DNA of 64,000 nucleotides from the NCBI GenBank assembly GCA_036852015.1, contig JAANDG010000019.1, positions 519,511 through 583,510 on the forward strand, written 5' to 3'. The position numbers and the translations under genes were made by a program. Positions 1-12,600 of the stretch are shown piece by piece; position 1 is the stretch's first letter, and each line of letters starts with the position of its first letter. Source of the DNA: Pelodera strongyloides. Its lineage: Eukaryota; Nematoda; Chromadorea; Rhabditida; Rhabditidae. The notes under the pieces were generated by a model that had not been told where the DNA came from, made no database searches, and saw nothing but the letters and a program-made list of their open reading frames with translations.

Positions 1-608
1 GTACAGTACAATGTTTGCGCAGCACTCCCAGTTGGCTAGTAAGTAAATAGAAGTTCCTTATAGAAAACATAAAAAGTGACACCAAATGTAAGGAATTCCG
101 GCATTGAATGAGTCGGTTTCGATAGAATTCCAACAGAAATGATGAATGAAAATGATAAGTACTACAGATCAGAAGGTTACTACTGTATGCTGAGAGTTGG
201 AAGTATATATAAGTGGCATTTTGGTGTTACCCACCGACTCCTATTTCTTCAAGTTCTTGCTATACTTTATAACTATTCATGTAACTTACTGTTGTGCAAC
301 GAGGATACCGTACTCTGTATCTGTATAGCGCTGTGCATGGCATGAATTCCTGCGCTATGCCGCCGCGCATGAATAATCAACTATTGCCTCTGAATGAATA
401 CGTTTTCCCCTTCTTCTTACGGTATCGTTGTGACGAAACAGAAGTTATGCTTTACGTGACGTGTAGGCGCAGCTGCATATATAGCGTAGTTAGCGTAACA
501 CTTTTTTGTTGTTAGAACTGATAGATCTATAGAACAGGTAGCAAGTTCCAAAGCAGTCACTTAGCCTGTTCATGAATGTGTCCCAGGGTTGCTTCAATAT
601 CACGGTAA
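1..608. other. Intergenic DNA, no supported gene
   Basis: I see no exon with coding-like composition and consistent splice signals here. Short open frames on both strands are AT-rich and look random. The only coding-like stretch nearby begins just to the right on the minus strand and is listed separately. Confidence 0.5.
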
Positions 609-744
609 TCATCCGTATGCTGATATGTTTGGTGTGCAGAGTGTTCTGATGTGTTCGATCTGTTCTGTAGTGACGAGCTTCCGGTGGCCATCCTGAACCA
701 ATCTTTTCCGGTATTCTTCATACTTTTCCCATCTCGAACGCGCC
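609..744 (-). pseudogene. Coding-like fragment, possible orphan exon
   Basis: Read on the minus strand from about 744 down to a TGA at 609-611, one frame is open for about 45 codons. Its composition is rich in charged residues (it contains RWEKYEEYRKRLVQDGH and TTEQIEHIRTLC), unlike the random open frames around it. After the stop, a different frame continues in a similar style (DDYRDIEATLGHIHEQAK), ending near 557, which suggests a frameshifted remnant of a gene or mobile element. No clear splice acceptor or start codon fits the frame. I do not recognise the family. It lies upstream of, and antisense to, the TTR-like gene, so it could also be chance. Confidence 0.22.
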
Positions 745-785
745 TTTTATCTCTAGATGTTATACACAAACCATCAGTTTATACG

Positions 786-796
786 ACCTAGTTCAG
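786..796 (+). promoter_or_regulatory. Probable trans-splice acceptor of the TTR-like gene
   Basis: A pyrimidine/AG acceptor (GTTCAG) abuts the ATG at 797 and no upstream coding exon is visible, which is the usual arrangement of a nematode spliced-leader site. A second acceptor-like site (TTATCTCTAG) lies near 746-755 and could be used instead. Confidence 0.45.
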
Positions 797-2513
797 ATGC
801 GTCGTCTAATCGTCATAGCCACTGCATTCGTCCTAGTCGAAGGCCTTTTTGGTATTTCTGTTGGTCGGGATCAGTCATCAGGTGCACAAGGACGTCTAAC
901 CTGCAATGGAGCACCAGCTGCCGGAGTCAAAGTAAAGATGTATGACGATGATAGAGGTACGGTAACTTCGGGAATAGATGTTTTTAGAACGGTACACTCT
1001 TTTATGGAACTGTGCCAACATTGTTATATGATAGGTAGTCCAATTCGATGTGATCATAGTACTATGTGATAAGGTGTCTAAAGAAAACCCTACTGCATTA
1101 AGAAATACTGAGCTCATTAGTACCCAAGCCGTACTTAAACCATAGACATGTGGTGTAAATACATATAACTCTGGCTAAGGTCCTAAGGTGAACTATATTT
1201 CGCGTTTCCCCAGATTCTTTTGATTACACGAGAATACTTACAGGTGTTGACGCAGATGACTTAATGGGAGAAACGACAACTGACAGCAACGGACAATATA
1301 GAGTTTCTGGTGAGTCGTTGGCAAATTTTTTAGAAAACATTCTCAATCCAGGGAACCCTACACGTATTGGAAAATTGGTATATATCCAAGTCCTCGTGGC
1401 CCGAACAACTTTTCCTGTCATACGTTTTCTTGGTTTATTATGACTAATACTGAATCTAAGGTAAGAACAACGGCTGTGGTTTATCAACCCGACCATTATC
1501 TATGAATGTCGACTTTCCCGGTAGAACCTACAAGTGTTCCTAATAAGGGAATTGTTTTCAATCAAAACAGAATCCTATTGTTCCGTCCCCGTGACGTCGT
1601 TTAGAACTACAACTAGTCCAAGTTTCCTATCAAAGTACTCAGGCTCCTCACAAGAACCGTTTCGTAGAGAATCGAGATAAGAGAGCAAAAAGGACTCCAT
1701 CAGTTCGTAAAACAAAGTGGAAAGAGTGTGACGCATTTGCCAAAAGCGCAAATGAAAACGCTTTTCAGATAAAGACCTGGAGAATGCGCGTTGTAAGCTG
1801 CAATAAGAAGTAGAATAAGCCTGACAGGCCTAAAGTCAAGCCTAATCATATACCTATGTCCAACAGTAAACGTAGATCTGATTCGCATATCCAGCCAGTC
1901 TGATGTGAGGATAATTCAGGCTACGTTTTCTTGCTTTACTGGTTGGTTTCTTATTGAAACCTAAATGTTTAGGTTACACGTCTGAATTCACCACCATCGA
2001 CCCCAAGATCAATATCTATCATGATTGCAATGATAATTTGGTAAGCTAATCTTGCGTGCGAACAGAATATTGCGAACGGTTGCGAGTCGGGTGGACAAAC
2101 ACACGGAAACGAAAACTCCGAAAAAAAACTCCGCATCATACCGTATTCGCACCAAAAAAAATTCGACCTGGCTCCAAGAACGCTCCGATTCTTCTGATCA
2201 CCCCACTCCTAGATGAACAATACAACCCCTAATTGTCGCGTAAAGGTTTATTGATAAAATGACAAGTACAAAATAAGAAGGTAAGCGAGAAAATAAGAAC
2301 CAGGTCCCACAGAGTGGGTTCAAGTCCTTTACTACTTACGGGGAACATAATTTTTTTCACTGTTTATAATTTCAGCCGTGCAAGAGAAAGTTCACCATCA
2401 AGATCCCTGATCAGTACGTAAGCACTGGCAAGAACCCATCGAGGGTATACGATGCTGGACAATTGGAACTTGCTGGAGCATTCTCTGGGGAATCACGCGA
2501 CTGTCTTAACTAA
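797..2513 (+). CDS. Transthyretin-like (TTR) family secreted protein
   Basis: The four coding exons are 797-956, 1244-1309, 1973-2040 and 2376-2513. Phases agree and the product is 143 aa. Residues 1-19 form a signal peptide (hydrophobic core VIATAFVLVEG), so the protein should be secreted. The mature part matches the nematode TTR-like family: QGRLTCNG at the start, VKVKMYDDDRGVDADDLMGE with the typical acidic turn, TTTDSNGQY, FTTIDPKINIYHDCND, then PCKRKFTIKIPDQYV and a C-terminal GESRDCLN. Members adopt a transthyretin-type beta-sandwich. Known roles vary: one C. elegans member (TTR-52) bridges apoptotic cells to a phagocyte receptor, but most have no assigned ligand. I cannot tell which paralogue this is. 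Intron 2 (663 bp) holds only weak open frames antisense to the gene. An AATAAA follows 38 bp after the stop. Confidence 0.93.
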
Positions 2514-2550
2514 AAGATTTACTGAATCATATATTAATGTTTTCTTAATG

Positions 2551-2556
2551 AATAAA
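2551..2556 (+). terminator. Poly(A) signal of the TTR-like gene
   Basis: A canonical AATAAA lies 38 bp downstream of the TAA stop at 2511-2513, a normal distance for a nematode 3' UTR. Confidence 0.7.
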
Positions 2557-4396
2557 GCATATAAATCAAGTCATTGAATAACAAACCAATAATTATACAC
2601 AATAAAAAAGTTGACAACCCAGGCAGTCAACGGATGATTTTAAATGACAACTGGCTACCGTATTAATATGCAGAACATGCACGAGAATACAGTAACAGTT
2701 CACAATTCCATCGTTTTTTTTATTTCAAAAAATTTTCTTTTTATTTTTGTGATCTTTTGAATTTTTCGATTTTCTTTTTGTTCCCCTAAGTCTAATGTTC
2801 TGTTTGTACATTGAATGCTTACTTGCACGACGTAAGTCACATAATTGCACAGTGGGGGAATGCGTAAAAGTCTCGTGAAATTAAATCTTTTTTAAATAAT
2901 AATAATAAATCTTTTACGGCACAAGTGCGTGCACCTTTAATTCAAGGGAGTTCAAACTTCAATTTCAAAGTGTGCTTATGACATGTTCCGCAGAGGTCCT
3001 GAACAATTTTGGGAATACCTTTGTCTTTTGAAGTTTTTTTTGCGCATTTTTTGTAAATTCGTCGAATAATGCTCAGGCCAGGACATTATTACAGAAGTGG
3101 GACGGTGGAGAAATTTGAAGGTATTGTCCCCTTATCAGCGATGTGAAGCGTAATTTGCGCAGGTAGTAGATATTTGATAAACTCTTGGGTAACAAGCATT
3201 GCGTTATGTGATGTAATGAAATCTATTTACGTTTGTCCCGCCCCACTACTTCCTGTCGCCTCTAAACATTTATGACGTCACTCAATTTCGCAAAGCATCA
3301 GAGAGCCAGAGTCCAGAGTGACCCAGAGTCCCAAGAAGGAAGCAAATCTTGCTCTTTCTTATGAGCTTTCGAGAATGTCGGTCCTGGTAAAACCTGGAAG
3401 CAATAAATTCTCTCGTTCTTTCGCCTCTAATGTTTGACTGTACTTTCTTCTTCTGTTGTATCAGCCTCCATGGAATTATAGATAAGGTGCTATAATAGTC
3501 TTTGTTTTATTTGTGTTGTTTTGCAGTAATCCATGGAATTTTAAGTAATATTCTCTGAATTTATAGGCCTTCAAATGTGTTATTGGAAACTGTTGCATCA
3601 AATCAATTTTTTTCTCAAATGAATTCTTATGTTGATCTTATCAAAATCATAGCGATCACTGTCCAATCTGTAGTAAGTGATAGTTGATTAGTCCGTAGTT
3701 CCCCGTTTTGTTCGTTTTCTTTGTAATTTGTATTCTATGCACATGAGTTTTTTCCTACAAATGTGTAGGAGTAAGTTATTCAGTTCAGTTTGTTTAACGA
3801 ATTTCTTTCTTTTCAATTTTCAGTCTATTTTTGTGCTTTCTTTCTTGCTTCTTTCTTTTGTAACCTGTTTTGTTGCATTCCTTCAGTTTACAACTTACAA
3901 TTATTGTCATGCCCTGGTTCTTTCTCTCCCTAGTCTTCTTTTGAAGTACTTTTTTCCGTTTGTCCCGTCTTTCTGTGTGGCAAATTGATTTTCTAGGACA
4001 CCGTTCATTTTCACGGGTTTTCTTTTTGATTGTATTTTTATTTTACCATAACTTATAAGTTTTCTAGATTTATAGACATACAACACCCAGTGTCATTATA
4101 TCAGTCGGAAAACACTTTAGCATTATTTTGTGAAGTTGACGATTTGACCTACAGACACAGAACTACAAACTACACGTGATGTCTTTATTGAAGGCCACAC
4201 TTTATTTACGAGTATCAGTTAACCAATCGTTTTGACCTATTTGTTTTTGTTATCAAACATGAGTTATCTTCAGTTCTTCTCTATAGGGCCGTAGTGAGTA
4301 ACAGAAGGATTCTTAAAACATGAATTGTTGGAGTTCCCAATACTTTGTCGTTTTTCTTCTCATGCACGTGGGTAAATTATAGTTTCTTGATTCTTT
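2557..4396. other. Intergenic DNA between the TTR-like gene and the Cu-ATPase
   Basis: About 1.8 kb of AT-rich sequence. The longest open frame (3728-3988, plus strand) is dominated by Phe, Leu and Ser from T-rich DNA, so I read it as noncoding. I see no tRNA, repeat family member or exon with supported splice sites here. The promoter of the downstream ATPase presumably lies in this stretch, but I could not define elements. Confidence 0.5.
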
Positions 4397-4407
4397 ATAA
4401 TTGCCAG
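4397..4407 (+). promoter_or_regulatory. Probable trans-splice acceptor of the Cu-ATPase gene
   Basis: The sequence TATAATTGCCAG ends two bases before the first ATG (4410), and no upstream exon in the right phase is visible. This fits a spliced-leader acceptor with a 5' UTR of two bases; a cis-spliced 5' UTR exon is the alternative. Confidence 0.4.
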
Positions 4408-4409
4408 GA

Positions 4410-7400
4410 ATGATCTCAAATGAAAAACGGAGTATACTCGATGAACCAATTATACAGTCAACTCAGGCACAGGTACGTATTTGGATGTTATGTGTTATTG
4501 TTCCCGCTTTACTTCTGTTTACACTAAGTAAGGTATTCAATATTGTTACCATTACGATTCCTTGTGATTTTGAGCATTATATTATGTTTATCCACGTCCA
4601 CCTAGTTTCTAGACTGTTGTCTAGTTGTGTGTTATAAACCCTTTAATGCGAAATACCGGCCGGTTTTTGAAACGCATCGGGATAACTGAATTCTTACGTA
4701 TTTATGCTAATTTGCTCAAATTTGGCCCGATTTTTTTATTATAATTTATGGTCATTTGCATAAGCAGTATTAGAATGCTGATCTACTCGATATGTTTCAA
4801 AAACCGGCCGGTATTTCGCTTTAACGTTAACGTGGGCTGAGATCTTCCTTTTTCTGCTAACCTTCGTGAACAACCAGCAACTTCACTAATAGTTTATTTA
4901 GAACGGAAATATGGAAAGGGAAGCCATGATCGGTATTGTTGGTATGACATGCCACGCGTGTGTGAATAATATACAGGATAATATAGGAGCCAAACCGGGT
5001 ATTCAATCCGTGCAAGTATCACTCGAAGATAAACAAGGTTAGATTTTTATTTATCATTTTTGTGACTTGTACTTGAAATACTTTCTCGCTGTGGTGGCGT
5101 CTTATTCTGGTTTATACTATTCCTCCGGAGTTATTTTTCTTTGTTATTGAGGGAGTAGGTTGTATCTATGTACGTGGTTGGCTGTTTTTGTCAGGCACAT
5201 ACATAGTGTATTGTCGGCGTAAATTAGACATGGCGTATCACTGTCATTTACACTACTGTTCCAACATGAGTACACGTACACATAGAAAGTTTTCCATTTT
5301 TAAACTGTTATTGCCTTTTATTTCATTGAAGGTGTCAGATATGACTCTCTTCCTCTATTCATGTGCTCGCCTTTGTTTGGTAAAGTCTGATTCATGTATT
5401 AACTATTATCTTCCATACATTTATTCCAGGTAAAGTTGTATACGATCCGTTGCACTGGAAAGCGGACGATATAGCTGAAGCCATTGACGATATGGGATTT
5501 GAAACGAAACTTTTGACGGATACAGGTAAGCCAGTTTCTAGTTTAGTTGTTTATGCTTACATTTCACTTCATTGAAGTTTTTATCGGTAGTATCTTTATT
5601 TTGTGATAACCGAATATGTTTCTGAATATCTCACCACACTGTTTCCTGAGATTCCTGAGGTGTTTTTTCGACATAAGATCTTGTTATTTTAACTGAACAT
5701 AGCAAGAAATTTGCGAGCACGGTACCACCACTGTAACGCGTAACCATACCGCTGGTGAACGTGCGGGATTTTGTATTTGTATTACCGTTATAGACATATA
5801 TAAGTCTATTTCAGTAGCCACTTCTGCTCCACAGAAGCCAACCTCTTCTGTGCCTTCACGACTCGAAGCACTCGTTTCTATAGAAGGGATGACATGTCAC
5901 GCCTGTGTGAATAATATACAGGATAATGTCGGGGTGAAGCCGGGAATTTACAGCGTCAAAGTCAGCCTTGCTGAAAAGCAGGGTAAGTGTGTGTTGTGTT
6001 AACTCTCGATTCCCTAATTAGTATGTAATGGAATAACAGAATAAGCGAGAAACATATAGTTAGACACATTCAATGGGTCTACCTTCTGAACTTCTCATGT
6101 GATGTTGAATTTCTTGTAGTTAGACTTGTGTGGATGTCTATGTCTGCTGACTTTGATGCAATGTAAATCCCTTGTAGATATTGTGCTATATATTGTGATG
6201 TTTTAGGCCGTGTTGTTTATGATACATCAAAATTGAGTGGTGAACAAGTGGCCGAACTGATAGACGATATGGGATTTGAAGCAAAGTTGATATGTACGTG
6301 TTTATTATTATTATTATTTTATGCTAATTTCGGAAAGGATTGACTATTGTTTGACAGTCGGAATACTTGACTGTTTCGGCAATGAATTATGGATTCGAGC
6401 GGAATTTTGCTTGAAGACCCCATAATTCATTTTGTTTAAGCTGTATTTAGTATATTTGAAAACGGATGAGTTGTCGAAGTAAAGTCCCGTGAAGCCGTGC
6501 TGACCGAAGTCTTCTAGTAAACCTTCAAGTCCTGATTGGCGTTTAATTTTAAAAATGAAATGTAGTAAATAAAATATCCTTTATAATGTGGTTATCATTA
6601 TAGCCGAAGGCCCAGAAGACTATTCACTCGGTCCACTGCTTAATCTTGGAGATCAAAGGGCCCACTCGCAACCACCGGTGGGCACAACAGGGGTTGAGCC
6701 TGGGTGTTCAGTACCCTCGACAAGGAGCAAGTCAGCTGAGCCAGACCTCTCAGCCAGAGGAGCGAATGTACAGATCACAGTAAATGGAGCAAAGTTTGAG
6801 AAGAAGGTTGGTGTTTTATATGTTCCTTCAGCGTATCGTTAAACGTTCGCCCTTCACTTTTTGGAACGGTTCTCTAACATTGACATTTTTTCAGTCGTCA
6901 TGTCTAGTTCAAACTTGAGACGACTAGGCGCGCAGCGCGCAAATGCGTAACCTCGTCCGCGGAAAAAAAGATTGCAAATTTGCGTTGAAAAATTCGAGAC
7001 ACATAGAAACCTCTTTTCTGCATTCCGCCTTTCCCAAGTTAAAAAGCCATCTCTTTTCCGCGGAGGCGGTTACGCATTTGTGCGCTGCGCGCCTGAGAAC
7101 GTAGGAATGAAGGGAACGGTATCACTGAAATATGTGGCACCTTATTTTTTTTAATCAGTTTCTGAAACATTGTCATTTTATATTTCGGTTGGGTTTTGAT
7201 AATCTTCACTAAACTTACTTGGCGTGGTGTTACATATACTTCATGCGTGGCTACGAATGTACTGTAATATGTAATGTGTAGTGTTTGATCCAGAGCAAGA
7301 CGGAAAACATTGAACGGTGTGCACTCGCTGTAGAAGGAATGACATGCGCCTCATGTGTACAATATATTGAGAGGAATATGGCAAAGTTGCCTGGTAAGTA

Positions 7401-7427
7401 GATGGCTTTAAGATTTTTTTTTTTTTG

Positions 7428-7480
<53 letters not shown>

Positions 7481-9629
7481 CTGTTGTGTGTATGTGTGTA
7501 GTTATATGTGTGTGGTCTGTGTGTGAGGTTGCTGTATTAGTTGTAATTAGTGAATATCTGTTATCTCTCGAATAGTAAACAAGTGGAAATTACAGTCCAG
7601 AATCCACAACTTTTTGTAGTGATTCCCAGATCTTTTTTTTATAATTGTTGAAAATATTCACAGGTGTCCACTCTGTGGTCGTCGCGCTGATTGCTGCTAA
7701 AGCAGAAGTCGCATATGATAATCGACTACTGAGCGCTGAGCGAATTGCTGAGGAGATGGACAATCTGGGATATAGGTGAGTTGTTATAGGTGAAACAACG
7801 GCCAGTTTTTGAACCGTATTAGAGAGATGTACATTCTCTTATGATGCATGCAAAAATATAATCAGTCTACTGATCGTGCAGTAGTTGCGTACTCAGGTCA
7901 CGCTTCGCTGGCGTGCAGTCATTTATGAAGCACGCGTGCGGCATCCAATCCGCTGGCATGCAGTCCGACGGACTGCATGCGTGACCAGGACCGTCCCGGT
8001 CACGCGTGCGGCAGCTGTTTATGCACAGTGCCGTAAACGTGCAGAAAATGAATATTTTGCGCAGGAACCCCCTTCCTCCCTACACATAAAAAGAACAATA
8101 AATAAAGCATTACAAAAATAAAACAATGCAAACCACATCAATAAAACAATAATTCATCAATATATTTATTCGGGAACACTTATAAAGTCAATATAGGAGC
8201 AAACAAACAGTGTTAACTGTGAAGCAATCTACTCATCGGCTCGGAAGAGAGCTACTCCTAGGCCCAGAACACAAAACAATAAGGCACATATTGCTAAGCT
8301 ACTAAAGCAAAGAAGGACAAAAACTACGTGCTTTGAAATAAATTAGGCTAGGCATAGGCATTTAGTCATATTACGACGATTTCCTTTCTGCTGGTTGTGA
8401 ATTACTTGTAATATTGTCCGAAAATCATCGCGGTCGCCGCACAGCTGAAAAATAACATGTACAGTTCAATTCAATCCTGGAACATAAAAATTCATGCGAA
8501 TTAATTTTAATTCACTATAGGAACAGGTGATGTGAAAGCACAATACACATATGCAGAAGAAAGTTTTGTTTCGAAATAAAATATAGTAATGATCATGCTA
8601 CTCCCAGATGTTCACAATATCGTAAGATATTATGATATACTATATACTGTGCAACGTATATACGTATACAATGTTGGAAGATTGTGCAGTTTTTAACAGA
8701 CCAAAGAATAAAAAATATTCTTACCCATATACCTCGATAATTCATAGTGATTCACTGGATAAAGGTCGAGCGGTCCAGCTTCTAACCAAGCGTATGTTGG
8801 TTTATGTGCAGAACATCTTTCGTTTTGTTTCCGTTGAAGAGTGGATGAACACGGTCGACCTACAATAAGCGAACTGAATATAAATTTATCAAGCAAAACT
8901 CAATATTACAGAGCGAGATCTACATCAAATTAGACAGCACAACTCAGTATCTCTGCTGTACATAGATAATCAGTCGTACATATCTTCAGCGATTTAACAA
9001 TGTGTGATAACCGAAACCTTTTCGCATCAATTAAGGCGCTATTGAACACAACAAAAATTAAAGAAAATAAGTACCTGGTTTGAACGAGGAAAGTAGGGGC
9101 ATCGGAGTTCGGAGTGGATCTAGTCGAAGTTCTGAAAAGAAAGACAAAAAATGATTTTTGTCCAGAAAGGCACGTTACTTCGGTGCTTGATTGTTAACTA
9201 ACGACATCCATATGACAATTATCAATAAGATCGGTGACATTCGACCAAATTTTACATAAGCACAACAAGAAAACAACTTACGCATAAGGAACATCCACTA
9301 ATTCTCATAAATGGGTCAGGCGGTTACGTTCCGACTGTTCCGAGGCGTTTCACAGCCTAAAAAAACCGGCAGTGTAGTTCAAATTAAAGAGTCGACGTTC
9401 ATAATTGAAATGTATTTGAAAGTGTGTATACCTCAATGCCTGAAATCCATGGGCAATATTAGTTAAACTCACCAAGAAAACCATTTATCAGCTACGTAAA
9501 CTGTAAATAAAACACACTTACTGCTTAACATTCATCTTCCACGTCCATTTCCGTTATTGTCACCATTGTGCTCTGGCACTTTGTATTCGTCGTACCTGCT
9601 TAAAAAACATTAGTACACAAAAAAGCAAA

Positions 9630-9684
<55 letters not shown>

Positions 9685-12600
9685 GAAAAAAAGAAAGCGT
9701 GCATTTTCCCAGAAGTGCAAGATGCACGGTTAGTGCGAAAATGCGGCACGCGTGACCAGACCGTCCGCTACCAAAAAAAGCACGCGTGCCGCATGGAGGA
9801 CTGCACGCGTGCTTTTTGACTTAAATGACCGCACGCCAGCGAAAGGTCAGCCATGTAGTAATTTGCGTACTCTACGCCTCTACGCCGGAATACTTAGTCT
9901 GCCAAGATTATTAAAACAGGCCGGCAGGCTGTGTGTATACAGTTTAGGCATTCTTCTAGTTTGACAACTGGGCGTGTTTAATCCCCCAACTAACAGATGA
10001 TGTTCGAGATACAGACCACGTAGGTTTACTTGCGTTATCAAAAGAACGACACAACTATTTTCACATTTAGGGCGACTATCATGGACCTACCTTCCGGAAC
10101 GGACAACAAGATCACGTTAATTGTGAGTAGAACTTTATCTCCTTACTATCTGAGAATGACTGGAAGCTTTCTTGATTGTTGTTTGGCTGTGATGTGATTT
10201 GTGATCGTATTCACAATCGTCGTTGTTTTAAACATTCGGTTTTTGAAACGTAAGTTTAACACTGTATTCCCACTGTTTTGTCTAATTATGTTTATTCGCA
10301 TACAAGATATGAGAGTGCAATTGTCCAATGTACGTTTCAAAAACCGGTTGTTATACAGCTTTAAATGCTTGGTACCATGATGTTGAGTTCATCTGGATAG
10401 ATAATATTGCCACTTATAGATTGGCGGACTCAACTCGGAACAATGTGTGCATCGCATTGAATCGCATGTGATTTCGAAGAAGGTGGGACATTTACAAGCA
10501 ACCTTTATTTTATTGTGTTGACGGTGTTTTTTAACTCACTAGTAAGATACAGGCCACAGGCACAAGGATCAATCAACCACTTCTTCATTTGATAATAATT
10601 TATTACGCACAAAGACAATCAAAGAAAGCAATGTAACGTGCAGTTTGTGTTATAAAATACACATAATAAATAAAACATAATAAAGCAGTAGTAAAATGTC
10701 TCAGCAAGCAAATTCGGAGTAAATCACAGGAAATTCGTAGCATTCTGTTCAATCAAACATACGTTGTAAAGATAAACCGCATTTACCAGCTAGTATTTTC
10801 CTAAGCATTTTGGCATCTGCTTTCTTTCTACGATTCTCTAACATATCCAATTTGAGAAGCTCATTTCTAGTTTCACTATTTGGCGTATCCATAAATCCAA
10901 CTAAATGAGATCTCAAAAACACACGCTTCGTAAACATACGCTGGATTCTTTCTAGAGCCACTTTATCCCTTTTCTTGTAGGGATTGAATACTACACTTCC
11001 GGACTCCAGAATAGACCTAACGTATAAAGTATACGCAAGAACGAGAACTTTGGCTTTTCTAGTTTTCAGTGTCCGGAATAAAGCAAACATTCTTTTCCTT
11101 GCGGAATTGCATACAAAATTTATATGTTTTGAGAAACAGATATTATCGGTAATAATGAATCCTAAGTCCTTTACTTCAGTTACTTTTGATATCACAATAT
11201 CATTGCACAGATAGTCAACCTTTGGGTTAGAACCACCAATATACAAAGCTTGACACTTATGCGGTGCCAGTGGTAACTGAAACTTGGAAGACCAATTATG
11301 AACTAGATTAATGGCTTGTTGGATGGTGATTCTATCCAATGGATTTTCTATAACCTTGTATATCTTAATATCATCAGCATACATAACAAAGCTAATTCCT
11401 AAGTTGCTCTTATAACTTATCTTATAACTTTGTTTCTTTGTTTTGAAACACATGACTTTTCTGTGAGTGATCGTGTAATGTGAATCCCCCAGGACGACTA
11501 GAAGATCTTTTGAGACTTGGAGAGTTTAAAGTGATATAACGACCAGTCTTTGAAGCGTATGCCGGAGGGATTACAGCTACTACAGTATTCGCCTTATGTT
11601 GCATGTAAAAAGGAAAAAAAATCGCGCAGTTATTTGCACAGAATAGAATGCATGGAAATCAACATGCGTTTCAAAAACCGGATCTTATACCGCTGTAAGT
11701 TGCAGCCTGTAACATCTAATGTTCCATCGTGTTCAGGGTGTCGAGGCGTGTCACGTGTCATTGGCCACTTCGATGGCAACCGTGGAATTCTCACCGAGTT
11801 TGGTTGGAGCAAGGGATATTATTGCGGTGATTGAAGTGAGTTGATTTGTCGGTTTATGAGAGAGAAAGAGAGAGAGAGAGCAGCAAAGGTAAAGAAATAG
11901 TAGTATTTCATTTGCGAGTACACGTGGGGAAGAATTGTTTGTGATTTGTGCTAATGTAAAGCGTCGTCGCTGCAATTGTTGTTTATTGTTTAGGGATTAG
12001 GATACACTGCAGAACTCGCTTCGAAAGATGATCAAATGAAACGACTCGATCACTCACGAGAAATTACAAAGTAAGCTGGCGAAGTATTGATTTTAAATTG
12101 TTTTTTTTTCTTCTTCTTTTTTATTGCGTTTTGTCTATCATTGATCTCTTTTTATCGTATCGCTTTGCTCTCGAGAGGGCGGGTGAGAGAGAAAACACTG
12201 AGAGTCTAGAGAGAACGCGAATGAGAGATAGAGACTTATAGATGGCTCTATTAGAGAGAGAAGAAATTGTGGGAAGGGTCAAAAGTTAAGAGATTCATTT
12301 CGTTCACGTGTAGGATCTGGTTTTAAAACCACTCTACCTCGAAGGTAATATGCTGTAAATACACCTTTATTATATTTGAATGCAAACTCTATAAGGGATT
12401 TTTGGCCGCTCTAAACCAAATTTCATCAAAATGACTATATTATTGTGTGTTCAGATGGCGAACTGCCTTCTTCGTCTCCCTCTTATGTGGTGTACCAGTG
12501 ATGGCGATCATGATTATCTTCCATTGGATCCTGCACACACCAATGCACCCGGAGAATCAGACCCCCATATTCACCCCGGCACTCAGTCTCGATAACTTGC

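Noticed and set aside
3728..3988. 86-codon open frame upstream of the ATPase
   Set aside because: Phe/Leu/Ser-rich translation of T-rich intergenic DNA, with no splice or start context.
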